A stretch of 8,080 nt of DNA from JBMYYE01 sp049609065 (GTDB lineage Bacteria; Pseudomonadota; Alphaproteobacteria; Rhodobacterales; Rhodobacteraceae), in NCBI GenBank assembly GCA_049609065.1, contig JBMYYE010000112.1, positions 1 through 8,080 on the forward strand, read 5' to 3'. Below the pieces are notes generated by a model, which did no database searches, was not told the origin of the DNA, and was given only the letters and a program-made list of their open reading frames with translations. How positions within the stretch are numbered: position 1 is the first letter of the stretch; every line of letters starts with the position of its first letter. Below are positions 1 through 5,562 of this stretch, one piece after another. The position numbers and the translations under genes were made by a program.

Positions 1-32
1 ACCGTCTAACTGCATGTCATCAAGAGAAGCGC

Positions 33-266
33 TTAGGCGGCTTCTGTGATGAATTTCACGGCGTCGCCGAAAGTTTGGATGGTTTCGGCTGCGTCATCAG
101 GAATTTCGATGCCGAACTCTTCTTCGAAGGCCATAACCAGCTCAACAGTGTCCAGGCTGTCTGCGCCCAGATCGTCGATGAAGGACGCGTTTTCGGTCAC
201 TTTGTCTTCTTCAACACCCAGGTGCTCTACAACGATCTTTTTTACGCGGTCTGCGATATCGCTCAT
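33..266 (-). CDS. acpP: Acyl carrier protein AcpP
   Basis: AcpP carries acyl intermediates on a 4'-phosphopantetheine arm during cytoplasmic type II fatty acid synthesis. The 77-residue length is normal for the family. The modification site is Ser37 in the motif GADSLDTVEL (residues 34-43), followed by the acidic recognition helix AFEEEFGIEIPDD that docks partner enzymes. The protein is strongly acidic, as expected. The ATG is set by a good ribosome binding site (GAGGAAG at 271-277, four bases before the start). It is the third gene of the minus-strand fabD-fabG-acpP cluster. A 230-bp gap from fabG, with a hairpin and a promoter candidate, suggests that it is also transcribed separately, which fits the very high AcpP levels cells need. 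In relatives fabF usually follows; it would lie left of this window. Confidence 0.97.
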   Translation of the reverse strand: MSDIADRVKKIVVEHLGVEEDKVTENASFIDDLGADSLDTVELVMAFEEEFGIEIPDDAAETIQTFGDAVKFITEAA

Positions 267-284
267 GGTTCTTCCTCACTTTAA

Positions 285-305
285 TTCGAGGGACTGTCCC
301 TCGAA
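285..305 (-). promoter_or_regulatory. Perfect inverted repeat in acpP leader (operator or RNA hairpin)
   Basis: Two 10-bp arms, TTCGAGGGAC (285-294) and GTCCCTCGAA (296-305), are exact reverse complements around one central base. As DNA this is a nearly ideal dyad for a dimeric regulator. As RNA it would give a 9-bp stem with a three-base loop ending 7 nt before the acpP Shine-Dalgarno. The symmetry is seen directly; which role applies is not decided by the sequence. Confidence 0.6.
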
Positions 306-315
306 GGATAGATTA

Positions 316-327
316 GACCCGAAGGTC
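316..327 (-). promoter_or_regulatory. UUCG tetraloop hairpin in acpP leader
   Basis: Read on the minus strand the bases are GACC, TTCG, GGTC: a 4-bp stem closed by C-G around a UUCG tetraloop, an unusually stable RNA turn. It lies 10 nt upstream of the 21-bp inverted repeat at 285-305, so the acpP leader would contain two hairpins in tandem. The stem is short and could be chance. Confidence 0.35.
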
Positions 328-385
328 GGTAAATTCCCAATATGGGTGACAAACGAACATAGTCCATTTATCAAAATTCTGCGTC

Positions 386-413
386 GCTATACCACATCGT
401 GACCCTAAGGCAA
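386..413 (-). promoter_or_regulatory. Candidate acpP promoter
   Basis: On the minus strand, TTGCCT (408-413) and TATAGC (386-391) are separated by 16 bp, a fair sigma-70 type match. Transcription would begin near 379, giving a leader of about 110 nt that includes both hairpins at 285-327. The call rests only on motif match and position between the fabG hairpin and acpP. Confidence 0.35.
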
Positions 414-457
414 ACAATTTCGCAACGTTGAAAATAGATAGGGCGTCGTTTTGCCAA

Positions 458-493
458 ATTTAGGGGGAAGAATTCAAATATTTCCCCCTAAAT
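458..493 (-). terminator. Hairpin between fabG and acpP (terminator or 3' end stabiliser)
   Basis: A perfect 12-bp stem, ATTTAGGGGGAA (458-469) paired with TTCCCCCTAAAT (482-493), encloses a 12-nt loop and begins only 3 nt after the fabG stop codon. The minus strand has no long T run after it (it continues TTGGCAAAACG), so it is not a textbook intrinsic terminator. It may cause partial termination, or protect the 3' end of fabD-fabG mRNA after processing, which would uncouple acpP from the upstream genes. Confidence 0.5.
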
Positions 494-496
494 GGA

Positions 497-1234
497 CTAA
501 ATCATCGCCATGCCACCATTCACATGCAACGTCGAGCCTGTGACATAACCGGCTTCTGGGCTCGCCAGATACAACACGGCGGCGGCGATTTCTTCTGGAT
601 TGCCCATGCGCGCGGCTGGAATTTGCACGTTGATCTTGTCTTTTTGATCATCGGTGAGCTTATCCGTCATCGCGGTCGCAATAAAACCAGGCGCCACAGC
701 GTTCACGGTGATGCCGCGATTGGCAATTTCATAGGCCAAGGATTTTGTCATCCCCACCATGCCCGCTTTGGACGCGGCATAGTTTGCTTGGCCAGGATTG
801 CCCGTTGTGCCTACGATAGATGAAATATTGATGATCCGACCCCAACGGGCCTTCATCATGCCACGAAGCACACCACGACACAGGCGCATCGTCGATGTCA
901 GGTTCACGTCAAGAACGCTATTCCATTCATCATCCTTCATCCGCATAAACAGGTTATCGCGTGTGATACCTGCGTTATTAACGAGGATATCAACCGATCC
1001 CATTGCCTCTGCTGCGGCCTTTGGCAAGGCTTCGACGCTTTCTGGATCAGACAGGTTCGCCGTCACAACATGGGCCCGTTCGCCAAGTTCGGCGGCCAGT
1101 GTCTCAAGGGGTTCGACCCGTGTGCCAGACAGCGCAACCGTCGCGCCCGCCCCATGCAATGCACGTGCGATATCGCCACCAATACCACCAGATGCACCCG
1201 TGATAAGCGCATTTTTACCTTCAAGATTAAACAT
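497..1234 (-). CDS. fabG: 3-oxoacyl-[acyl-carrier-protein] reductase FabG
   Basis: FabG performs the first reduction of each elongation cycle, using NADPH to turn 3-ketoacyl-ACP into (R)-3-hydroxyacyl-ACP. The 245 residues match the usual length of this short-chain dehydrogenase/reductase. Visible landmarks are the nucleotide-binding motif TGASGGIG (12-19), NNAG (86-89), Asn111, and the catalytic Ser139, Tyr152 and Lys156 in the block GQANYAASKAG (148-158). Arg130 sits where FabG enzymes contact ACP. The C-terminal GGMAMI is typical of the tetramer-forming end. The ATG is preceded by AAGGAA, and the gene starts 20 bp after fabD, so the two are surely co-transcribed. The neighbouring fabD and acpP separate it from the many other SDR paralogues and support FabG rather than PhaB. 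Confidence 0.97.
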   Translation of the reverse strand: MFNLEGKNALITGASGGIGGDIARALHGAGATVALSGTRVEPLETLAAELGERAHVVTANLSDPESVEALPKAAAEAMGSVDILVNNAGITRDNLFMRMKDDEWNSVLDVNLTSTMRLCRGVLRGMMKARWGRIINISSIVGTTGNPGQANYAASKAGMVGMTKSLAYEIANRGITVNAVAPGFIATAMTDKLTDDQKDKINVQIPAARMGNPEEIAAAVLYLASPEAGYVTGSTLHVNGGMAMI

Positions 1235-1254
1235 TTGTATTTCCTTGATTTTTC

Positions 1255-2193
1255 TTATGCGAGGCTTTCAGCCGCCGCCTTTACATCCTCGGGTGCTCCA
1301 ACAGCTTTACACGCCACCGCGCGGTCAATGCGGCGGATCATGCCAGACAAAGCTTTGCCCGCGCCGATTTCCCACACCTCTGTTACGCCCTCTTCGACCA
1401 TGAACTGTACGCTTTCACGCCAACGCACGGATCCTGTGACCTGTTCGACCAGCAAGGACCGGATCGTCGCCACGTTATCGACGCTTGACGCCAACACATT
1501 GGCCACCAATGGAACGGCGGGACGGTTGATATCAACCCCCCCCAAAGCGCGTGCCATTTCTTCGGCGGCGGGTTGCATCAATTCGCAATGGAAGGGTGCA
1601 GATACTGGCAAAATCACAGCGCGTTTTGCGCCTTTTTCTTTGGCGATCTCAACGGCGCGTTCCACGGCGGCTTTGTGACCAGAAACAACCACTTGGCCGG
1701 GATCATTGTCATTGGCCGCTTGGCAGGTTTCGCCTTGAGCGGCGGCTTCTGCCACTTCGGTTGCACCCGCAAAATCAAGCCCCAAAAGCGCCGCCATCGC
1801 GCCCACGCCCACAGGCACAGCCGCTTGCATTGCAAGCCCACGGGTCCGCAAAAGACGCGCGGTATCCGCAATGGAAATTGCACCTGCTGCTGCAAGTGCG
1901 GAATATTCGCCCAAGGAATGGCCCGCCACAAATTGCGCGGCTTCAATGGTCACGCCTTCAGCTTCGAGCGCCTTCATCGCGGCCAAAGATGTGGCCATCA
2001 ATGCGGGTTGCGCATTTTGGGTCAGTGTAAGCGTCTCTTGCTCACCTTCCCAGATAAGGGATGACAGGCTTTCGCCCAAAGCGTCATCAACTTCTTCAAA
2101 AACAGCTTTTGCGGCGGGGTATTGATCGGCCAGAGCCTTCCCCATTCCGATTGTTTGCGCCCCTTGACCGGGGAATACGAATGCGCGGCTCAT
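1255..2193 (-). CDS. fabD: Malonyl-CoA:ACP transacylase FabD
   Basis: FabD transfers malonyl from coenzyme A to AcpP, supplying the extender unit for cytoplasmic fatty acid synthesis. The 312 residues fit the family. The N-terminus carries the FPGQGAQ motif (7-13). The nucleophile elbow GHSLGEYSALAAAG places the catalytic Ser93, Arg118 in the segment LLRTRGLAMQ is the malonyl carboxylate-binding arginine, and His202 in SAPFHCELMQPA completes the dyad. Gln251 (EQVTGSVRW) matches the conserved active-site glutamine. The ATG has a very strong ribosome binding site (GAGGAGG) just upstream. It is the first gene of the minus-strand cluster, with a promoter candidate at 2222-2250. All key residues are intact. 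Confidence 0.97.
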   Translation of the reverse strand: MSRAFVFPGQGAQTIGMGKALADQYPAAKAVFEEVDDALGESLSSLIWEGEQETLTLTQNAQPALMATSLAAMKALEAEGVTIEAAQFVAGHSLGEYSALAAAGAISIADTARLLRTRGLAMQAAVPVGVGAMAALLGLDFAGATEVAEAAAQGETCQAANDNDPGQVVVSGHKAAVERAVEIAKEKGAKRAVILPVSAPFHCELMQPAAEEMARALGGVDINRPAVPLVANVLASSVDNVATIRSLLVEQVTGSVRWRESVQFMVEEGVTEVWEIGAGKALSGMIRRIDRAVACKAVGAPEDVKAAAESLA

Positions 2194-2221
2194 GAGCCCT
2201 CCTCATTATCTAATTGCGTCA

Positions 2222-2250
2222 AAGATATAGAGAAGCGCACAGATCTGCAA
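2222..2250 (-). promoter_or_regulatory. Candidate fabD-fabG promoter
   Basis: On the minus strand TTGCAG (2245-2250) and TATCTT (2222-2227) are spaced by exactly 17 bp, giving a start near 2215 and a short leader of about 22 nt that contains the GAGGAGG ribosome binding site. Spacing and position are good; the -10 element is a partial match. Confidence 0.5.
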
Positions 2251-2522
2251 TCATTGCTGACGAGAAATGATGTTTTTAACGGATCAATTTCCTGCAGGTT
2301 CGCCAATGAGCGGACCCTTGGGCAACTTTCCCACGGCCCAACCTGTTTTGAGGCGGATCACCAAAGGCCGTCACGCCAAACAGTTCCAAGCTCAGGCATG
2401 CCCATCCGCGGGCGATTTTTTCACGTAAGCAATGCTAAGATAGAGACGCGGACAAAGCCGCCGCTTAACTTTCTTAGACGAATAGCGGCTTTTTGAAAGA
2501 CGTAGATACGCCACTCTCAGTT
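2251..2522. other. Gene-free spacer between the fab genes and the hydrolase
   Basis: Together with the fabD leader this makes 329 bp without a convincing gene. Frames that stay open through it on the plus strand run antisense into fabD or the hydrolase, have no ribosome binding site and do not resemble known proteins. Contents that can be supported are a short 6-bp inverted repeat (TTGGGC at 2318-2323 with GCCCAA at 2336-2341), a GCCC/GGGC turn near 2402, and the larger hairpin at 2454-2492. The spacer marks the left border of the hydrolase/HxlR module and could hold decayed sequence, but nothing recognisable remains. Confidence 0.5.
2454..2492 (-). terminator. Possible hydrolase-gene terminator hairpin
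   Basis: AAAGCCGC (2454-2461) and GCGGCTTT (2485-2492) form a perfect 8-bp stem with a 23-nt loop, 30 nt beyond the hydrolase stop codon. On the minus strand the stem ends in only three T residues. On the plus strand it ends in five (2490-2494), so it would terminate better in that direction, although no plus-strand gene precedes it. The large loop lowers confidence in a true intrinsic terminator. Confidence 0.4.
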
Positions 2523-3338
2523 TTAGACTGCGGGTTGCTCTTTCAATCTGCGCTTAAAGAAGGCGAGAATATCATCACGGGCTTTCAGTGTTGGTTGCCC
2601 AGCTTCATCAATCAAATGCGCAGTTACAACGCTATGTGGGGTTGTGACGTGCTTTTCGAAAAAGGGAGGAAGTTCACGATTTGCGGCGCTGTCTGGCAAG
2701 ACATGTCCCTCAAATCTGTCACCCAATGCCTCTGCATAAGCGGCAAATCGTTGTGCCTGGCAGAATTTATCCCCTTCAAAACGGTAGGCCAGAACGGTCA
2801 GGTCCTCGCGATCAAGACGCGCGCGAACAGCTTCCATTTCCTCGGCGGAACTTTCGATTTGATCCGGCGCATCAAGCGGCAAAGACGGCTGAGACAAAAC
2901 AGGAGCAAGCATTGACGGCTCTAACATCATTGACAGTGCAAAGTTACCAGTGAAACACATGCCGATTGCGCCTGTTCCCGGCCCGCCACATTCTTCATGC
3001 GCATGTCTTGCCAAAGCCCGAAGCCACACGGTCACGGGGCTAGAGCCCTTACCGGCGAACGCACGGAATTCAGCACTGATACAAGCGCGTTGAAAAACCG
3101 CCCCTCCCTCACCAGCATTCGCAATCACACCATCGGACCCGAACAGCGAGGGCATGTAGACGGTGAAACCTGCATCGCGAACCCACCTTGCAAAACGGGC
3201 GACATGGGGGCTGATGCCTGGCATTTCCGCCATGACGATCACGGCTGGTCCCGCCCCCAAAACATAAACAGTTTTTGATGTTCCGTTCAGTGTGATTTTT
3301 CGTGCGGTGAAGTCAGTAAGGGGATCGTCGGCGAGCAT
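2523..3338 (-). CDS. Dienelactone hydrolase family protein (alpha/beta hydrolase)
   Basis: A cytoplasmic alpha/beta hydrolase of the dienelactone hydrolase (DLH) family, whose members open lactones or cleave esters with a cysteine nucleophile. Numbering from the ATG at 3338 (271 residues), the nucleophile elbow GMCFTGN gives Cys128, Asp190 lies in RFEGDKF, and His235 in TPHSVVT would complete the triad. Glu38 in MAEMPG matches the DLH glutamate that activates the cysteine. A GTG five codons further up (3353) keeps the frame open, but the AAAGGA at 3344-3349 is well placed for the ATG and nothing precedes the GTG, so I prefer the ATG. No signal peptide is seen. The gene is divergent from an HxlR regulator, which probably controls it. 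No ring-cleavage genes are near, so the substrate is unknown; carboxymethylenebutenolidase is a family name here, not a demonstrated activity. Confidence 0.85.
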   Translation of the reverse strand: MLADDPLTDFTARKITLNGTSKTVYVLGAGPAVIVMAEMPGISPHVARFARWVRDAGFTVYMPSLFGSDGVIANAGEGGAVFQRACISAEFRAFAGKGSSPVTVWLRALARHAHEECGGPGTGAIGMCFTGNFALSMMLEPSMLAPVLSQPSLPLDAPDQIESSAEEMEAVRARLDREDLTVLAYRFEGDKFCQAQRFAAYAEALGDRFEGHVLPDSAANRELPPFFEKHVTTPHSVVTAHLIDEAGQPTLKARDDILAFFKRRLKEQPAV

Positions 3339-3369
3339 ATCGTTTCCTTTCACGCTGAGTCTATATTTT

Positions 3370-3400
3370 GAACTTAGGTTAAAATGGTATACCTGAGTTC
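3370..3400. promoter_or_regulatory. Dyad operator between hydrolase and HxlR genes
   Basis: The arms GAACTTAGGT (3370-3379) and ACCTGAGTTC (3391-3400) are inverted repeats matching at 9 of 10 positions around an 11-bp centre. They fill most of the 64-bp divergent intergenic space. A consensus -35 hexamer TTGACA for the hydrolase direction lies at 3404-3409 just beside it, and the only -10-like sequences of both directions fall inside or next to the dyad. This placement suits repression of both genes by the HxlR dimer. The symmetry is seen; the binding partner is inferred from adjacency. Confidence 0.6.
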
Positions 3401-3402
3401 AT

Positions 3403-3888
3403 ATGTCAAACTCAGATTCGCAAAAGTCCGTCCGGCACCGCGCCCCGATCCCCAAAGACCAGTGCCCGATGGCCTTGGCTGCTGAGATACTTGGCGACCG
3501 TTGGACGCTGCTTATTCTGCGAGAGGCCTTTTATGGTGTACAGCGATACGACGATATGCGTCAGGATCTTGGGGTGCCCCGTGCGATGCTAACCGATAGG
3601 TTGAATAAGCTAAGTAGATTGGAAGTTATTGAGCGACACCCCTATCAAGAAACAGGGGACCGCGTACGTTATGCCTATAGGCTCACCGACGCGGGTCGCG
3701 GATTGGCAAGGGTCTTGATCGCGATGTCCGAATGGGGTGAAGCCTACATCACGCGAGTTCCTGCACCGGCTCGCTTGGTCGATAAATTAACCGGCCAACC
3801 TCTTCAGACAGCGTTTGTAACTGAAGACGGAAAAGCCGTTCCAGACGTCAACGCCACATTAAAGATCAGACAAGTCGATGATGCTTAG
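3403..3888 (+). CDS. HxlR-type winged helix-turn-helix transcriptional regulator
   Basis: A 161-residue DNA-binding regulator of the HxlR family (MarR-like winged helix, acts as a dimer). The family signature runs from CPMALAAEILGDRWTLLILREAFYGVQRYDDM (opening at Cys21) through the recognition helix region VPRAMLTDRLNKL and the wing RVRYAYRLTDAGR. The C-terminal 40 residues after the dimerisation helix are poorly conserved. Cys21 sits at the N-terminal position used for redox or quinone sensing in YodB, QsrR and HypR, and is the only cysteine in the protein. The ATG directly follows the dyad at 3370-3400 with no Shine-Dalgarno, so the mRNA may be nearly leaderless or translated weakly. It probably represses itself and the divergent hydrolase. 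The inducer is unknown. Confidence 0.9.
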   Translation: MSNSDSQKSVRHRAPIPKDQCPMALAAEILGDRWTLLILREAFYGVQRYDDMRQDLGVPRAMLTDRLNKLSRLEVIERHPYQETGDRVRYAYRLTDAGRGLARVLIAMSEWGEAYITRVPAPARLVDKLTGQPLQTAFVTEDGKAVPDVNATLKIRQVDDA

Positions 3889-4058
3889 CGGTCATTCAGG
3901 TTTTCCACGGCATCGGCCAAAATGAGCTCAAAGCAGGCCTTGACGGCAAATTCTCAGTGGTCCGCATCGTTAATTCGGGTCAGGTGGTGACGTCAAAGTC
4001 AAACCTATCTACCGCTCAAAACCGAGAGGAATCATCCCTAGCCTTGAAACACGCTTGA
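3882..4058 (+). pseudogene. Possible decayed coding remnant, unrecognised
   Basis: In the frame beginning at 3882, about 58 codons stay open up to a TGA at 4056-4058, with no ATG and no ribosome binding site. Most of it lies in the 149-bp gap between the convergent HxlR and membrane protein genes. The translation reads like protein over its middle part (for example FHGIGQNELKAGLDGKF then SVVRIVNSGQVV), and codon third positions there are rich in C and G, as in the neighbouring genes. I do not recognise the family. It may be the tail of a gene cut off by a past rearrangement, or chance in a short gap. Confidence 0.25.
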
Positions 4059-4613
4059 TGCCTTAAGGGTGCCTGCGATTTCCGCATTGATGCGTGTCGC
4101 GTGGCCATATATTTTTTCATAATCCGTGCGCAAAATAACGAAAGATTTGCCACCCGCCACATGGGCCGTCAACACGCCCAAATCAGGTTTACGCGGGCAT
4201 CTATCGATTTCAAATTCCACAACATCAGCAAACGGAATACGTTTCACCGCCTTCATATCCCCGCGCGCATTGCGTTTTACGAGGCGAATTTCACCGCTTC
4301 TACGGTCAATTTGGCATTCCTTCTTGGCGCGATTTGAGCCTTTGAAATGGAAAAACCCAGTAAGCAAAGCAAACCCAGACGCCAAAGCCAAGCTGGCCAC
4401 ATCCAATTGTTTCAACGCATAAATTCCAAATACAACCATGGCGATGAAAAATCCAAGCGATAGGACTTTAAAGAAAAGCTTCGCGAGGCTCCCATCCACC
4501 GACTGCGTGCCTTGGTCTTCTACGATATATCCCCAATACGCCTCAGTTGTGGTGCTGCGTGGGATGGCGCCGAAACTATGTGTTTCGACCATCTTTGTGT
4601 AGGTCGTGCCCAT
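4038..4613 (-). CDS. Hypothetical protein with two transmembrane helices
   Basis: I do not recognise a named family. The 191-residue protein has a polar N-terminus of about 45 residues without a signal peptide, two hydrophobic segments (about 48-67 and 72-90) separated by a short turn, and a C-terminal domain of about 100 residues. That domain begins with the basic patch KGSNRAKKE and alternates short beta-like stretches (QIDRRSGEIRLVKRN, AVKRIPFADVVEFEID, KSFVILRTDYEKIY). With a helical hairpin in the membrane, both ends should face the cytoplasm, given the positive charge after the second helix. The C-terminal pattern is reminiscent of bacterial PH-like domains, but this is only an impression. 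The ATG has GAGG at 4619-4622. The gene is divergent from rpsF and convergent with the HxlR gene. Coding status is supported by start, ribosome binding site and coherent domain layout. Confidence 0.8.
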   Translation of the reverse strand: MGTTYTKMVETHSFGAIPRSTTTEAYWGYIVEDQGTQSVDGSLAKLFFKVLSLGFFIAMVVFGIYALKQLDVASLALASGFALLTGFFHFKGSNRAKKECQIDRRSGEIRLVKRNARGDMKAVKRIPFADVVEFEIDRCPRKPDLGVLTAHVAGGKSFVILRTDYEKIYGHATRINAEIAGTLKASSVFQG

Positions 4614-4812
4614 TTTTACCTCAATTCAATTTGCGATCTTACGCCGCGTCTTTGATTCTATTTTTTCTGCCACTCTAGGCGGAACTGCGCCAAAATATGG
4701 AAAACTTTTGGGAAATTTGAGTGAAAAATGCACAAACCGTGGCAAATTGGCAAATGCAGTCACAATTTCGAACATATTCCCTAAAATTCATGACAGATCA
4801 TAGGGGTTTCGC

Positions 4813-4841
4813 CTTGCGCCATTGGCTTTGAGGTGTATAAA
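4813..4841 (+). promoter_or_regulatory. rpsF operon promoter
   Basis: CTTGCG/TTGCGC (4813-4819) and TATAAA (4836-4841) are separated by 16-17 bp. The CTTG-type -35 is common at alphaproteobacterial housekeeping promoters. Initiation would fall near 4848, leaving a leader of about 98 nt. The rest of the gap from 4614 to 4812 is AT-rich, with no gene and no other clear site. Confidence 0.65.
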
Positions 4842-4850
4842 GCACCGTCC

Positions 4851-4941
4851 TTTTACAAAAACTTGAACCGCGTGACCTCTCGTGGGTGGGCCGTAGAAGG
4901 AAAATGCCCTCCCTTTGAAGTACGCCTGTAAAAATATGGAG
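4851..4941 (+). promoter_or_regulatory. Structured rpsF leader, possible S6:S18 autoregulatory element
   Basis: Three nested pairings are visible: TTTTACA (4851-4857) with TGTAAAA (4927-4933), GCGT (4870-4873) with ACGC (4922-4925), and GGGTGGGC (4884-4891) with GCCCTCCC (4906-4913). The last has one T-T mismatch and a 14-nt loop. The basal stem ends 4 nt before the GGAG ribosome binding site at 4938-4941, so folding could affect rpsF translation. In many bacteria the S6:S18 complex binds its own mRNA leader at a hairpin with a conserved CCG; here CCG occurs at 4891-4893 at the top of the inner stem. The pairings are seen; the protein target is inferred. Confidence 0.5.
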
Positions 4942-4946
4942 CTATC

Positions 4947-5303
4947 ATGCCACTATATGAGCATGTATTCATCTCGCGCCAGGATCTTTCCAACGCGCAA
5001 GCTGAAGGCCTAATCGAACATTTTGGCACAGTTTTGACTGACAATGGCGGCAAAGTCGTTGACAGCGAATACTGGGGCACAAAAACAATGGCCTACAAAA
5101 TCAACAAAAACCGTAAAGGCCACTATGCTTTCTTGCGAACTGACGCCCCTGCGCCAGCCGTTCAAGAAATGGAACGCCTTATGGCCCTTCATGACGATGT
5201 GATGCGTGTTCTCACCATCCGCGTTGAAGAGCACGCAGAAGGCCCTTCTGCACAAATGCAAAAACGTGAAGACCGCGGCGACCGCCGTGAGCGTCGTTCA
5301 TAA
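4947..5303 (+). CDS. rpsF: 30S ribosomal protein S6 (bS6)
   Basis: bS6 binds the central domain of 16S rRNA as a heterodimer with S18 on the small-subunit platform. The 118 residues open with the family block MPLYEHVFISRQDLS and continue with WGTKTMAYKINKNRKGHY (residues 44-61) and a conserved second half (ALHDDVMRVLTIRVEEH). A charged tail rich in Arg, Asp and Glu follows (about 98-118), in place of the glutamate tail of E. coli S6. Translation starts at an ATG preceded by GGAG at 4938-4941. It is the first gene of rpsF-rpsR-rplI, 20 bp ahead of rpsR, with its own promoter and a structured leader. Confidence 0.98.
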   Translation: MPLYEHVFISRQDLSNAQAEGLIEHFGTVLTDNGGKVVDSEYWGTKTMAYKINKNRKGHYAFLRTDAPAPAVQEMERLMALHDDVMRVLTIRVEEHAEGPSAQMQKREDRGDRRERRS

Positions 5304-5323
5304 GCGAAGGATAGGACAAGATC

Positions 5324-5551
5324 ATGGCAGCTAAACCATTTTTCCGCCGTCGCAAAGTTTGCCCATTTTCAGGCGACAATGCACCAAAAATCGATTACAA
5401 AGACACACGTCTTTTGCAGCGCTACATTTCTGAGCGCGGCAAAATCGTTCCATCCCGTATCACTGCAGTATCTGCAAAGAAACAACGCGAGCTTGCAAAA
5501 GCGATCAAACGCGCACGTTTCTTGGCACTATTGCCATACGCTGTTAAGTAA
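5324..5551 (+). CDS. rpsR: 30S ribosomal protein S18 (bS18)
   Basis: bS18 is the partner of S6 on the 30S platform. The 75-residue, highly basic protein shows the conserved blocks FFRRRKVCPFSG (6-17), IDYKDTRLLQRYISERGKIVPSRIT (23-47) and the C-terminal KAIKRARFLALLPY. Only one cysteine (Cys13) is present, so this is a zinc-independent form. The ATG is preceded by AGGATAGGA in the 20-bp gap after rpsF. Its stop codon overlaps the ribosome binding site of rplI, implying tight coupling. No priB or membrane-protein gene interrupts the operon, unlike in several other bacteria. Confidence 0.98.
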   Translation: MAAKPFFRRRKVCPFSGDNAPKIDYKDTRLLQRYISERGKIVPSRITAVSAKKQRELAKAIKRARFLALLPYAVK

Positions 5552-5562
5552 GGAGAATTTCA

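Noticed and set aside
46..402. Open frame of 118 codons on the plus strand over acpP
   Set aside because: Antisense shadow of the unmistakable acpP gene; serine-rich translation without any family pattern.
2122..2496. Open frame of 124 codons on the plus strand from inside fabD through the spacer
   Set aside because: It starts antisense within fabD, has no ribosome binding site, and its translation resembles no protein.
2493..2915. Open frame of 140 codons on the plus strand over the hydrolase
   Set aside because: Antisense to a gene with an intact catalytic motif set; no independent coding signal.
3351..3353. GTG as the start of the hydrolase
   Set aside because: No ribosome binding site precedes it, whereas AAAGGA is well placed for the ATG at 3336-3338.
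3988..3995. TGACGTCA palindrome downstream of the HxlR gene
   Set aside because: Eight bases occur by chance at this rate, and it is not near a promoter.
4741..4756. Short direct repeat GGCAAATT/GGCAAATG upstream of rpsF
   Set aside because: Only two imperfect units in AT-rich sequence; no array and no relation to the promoter elements.
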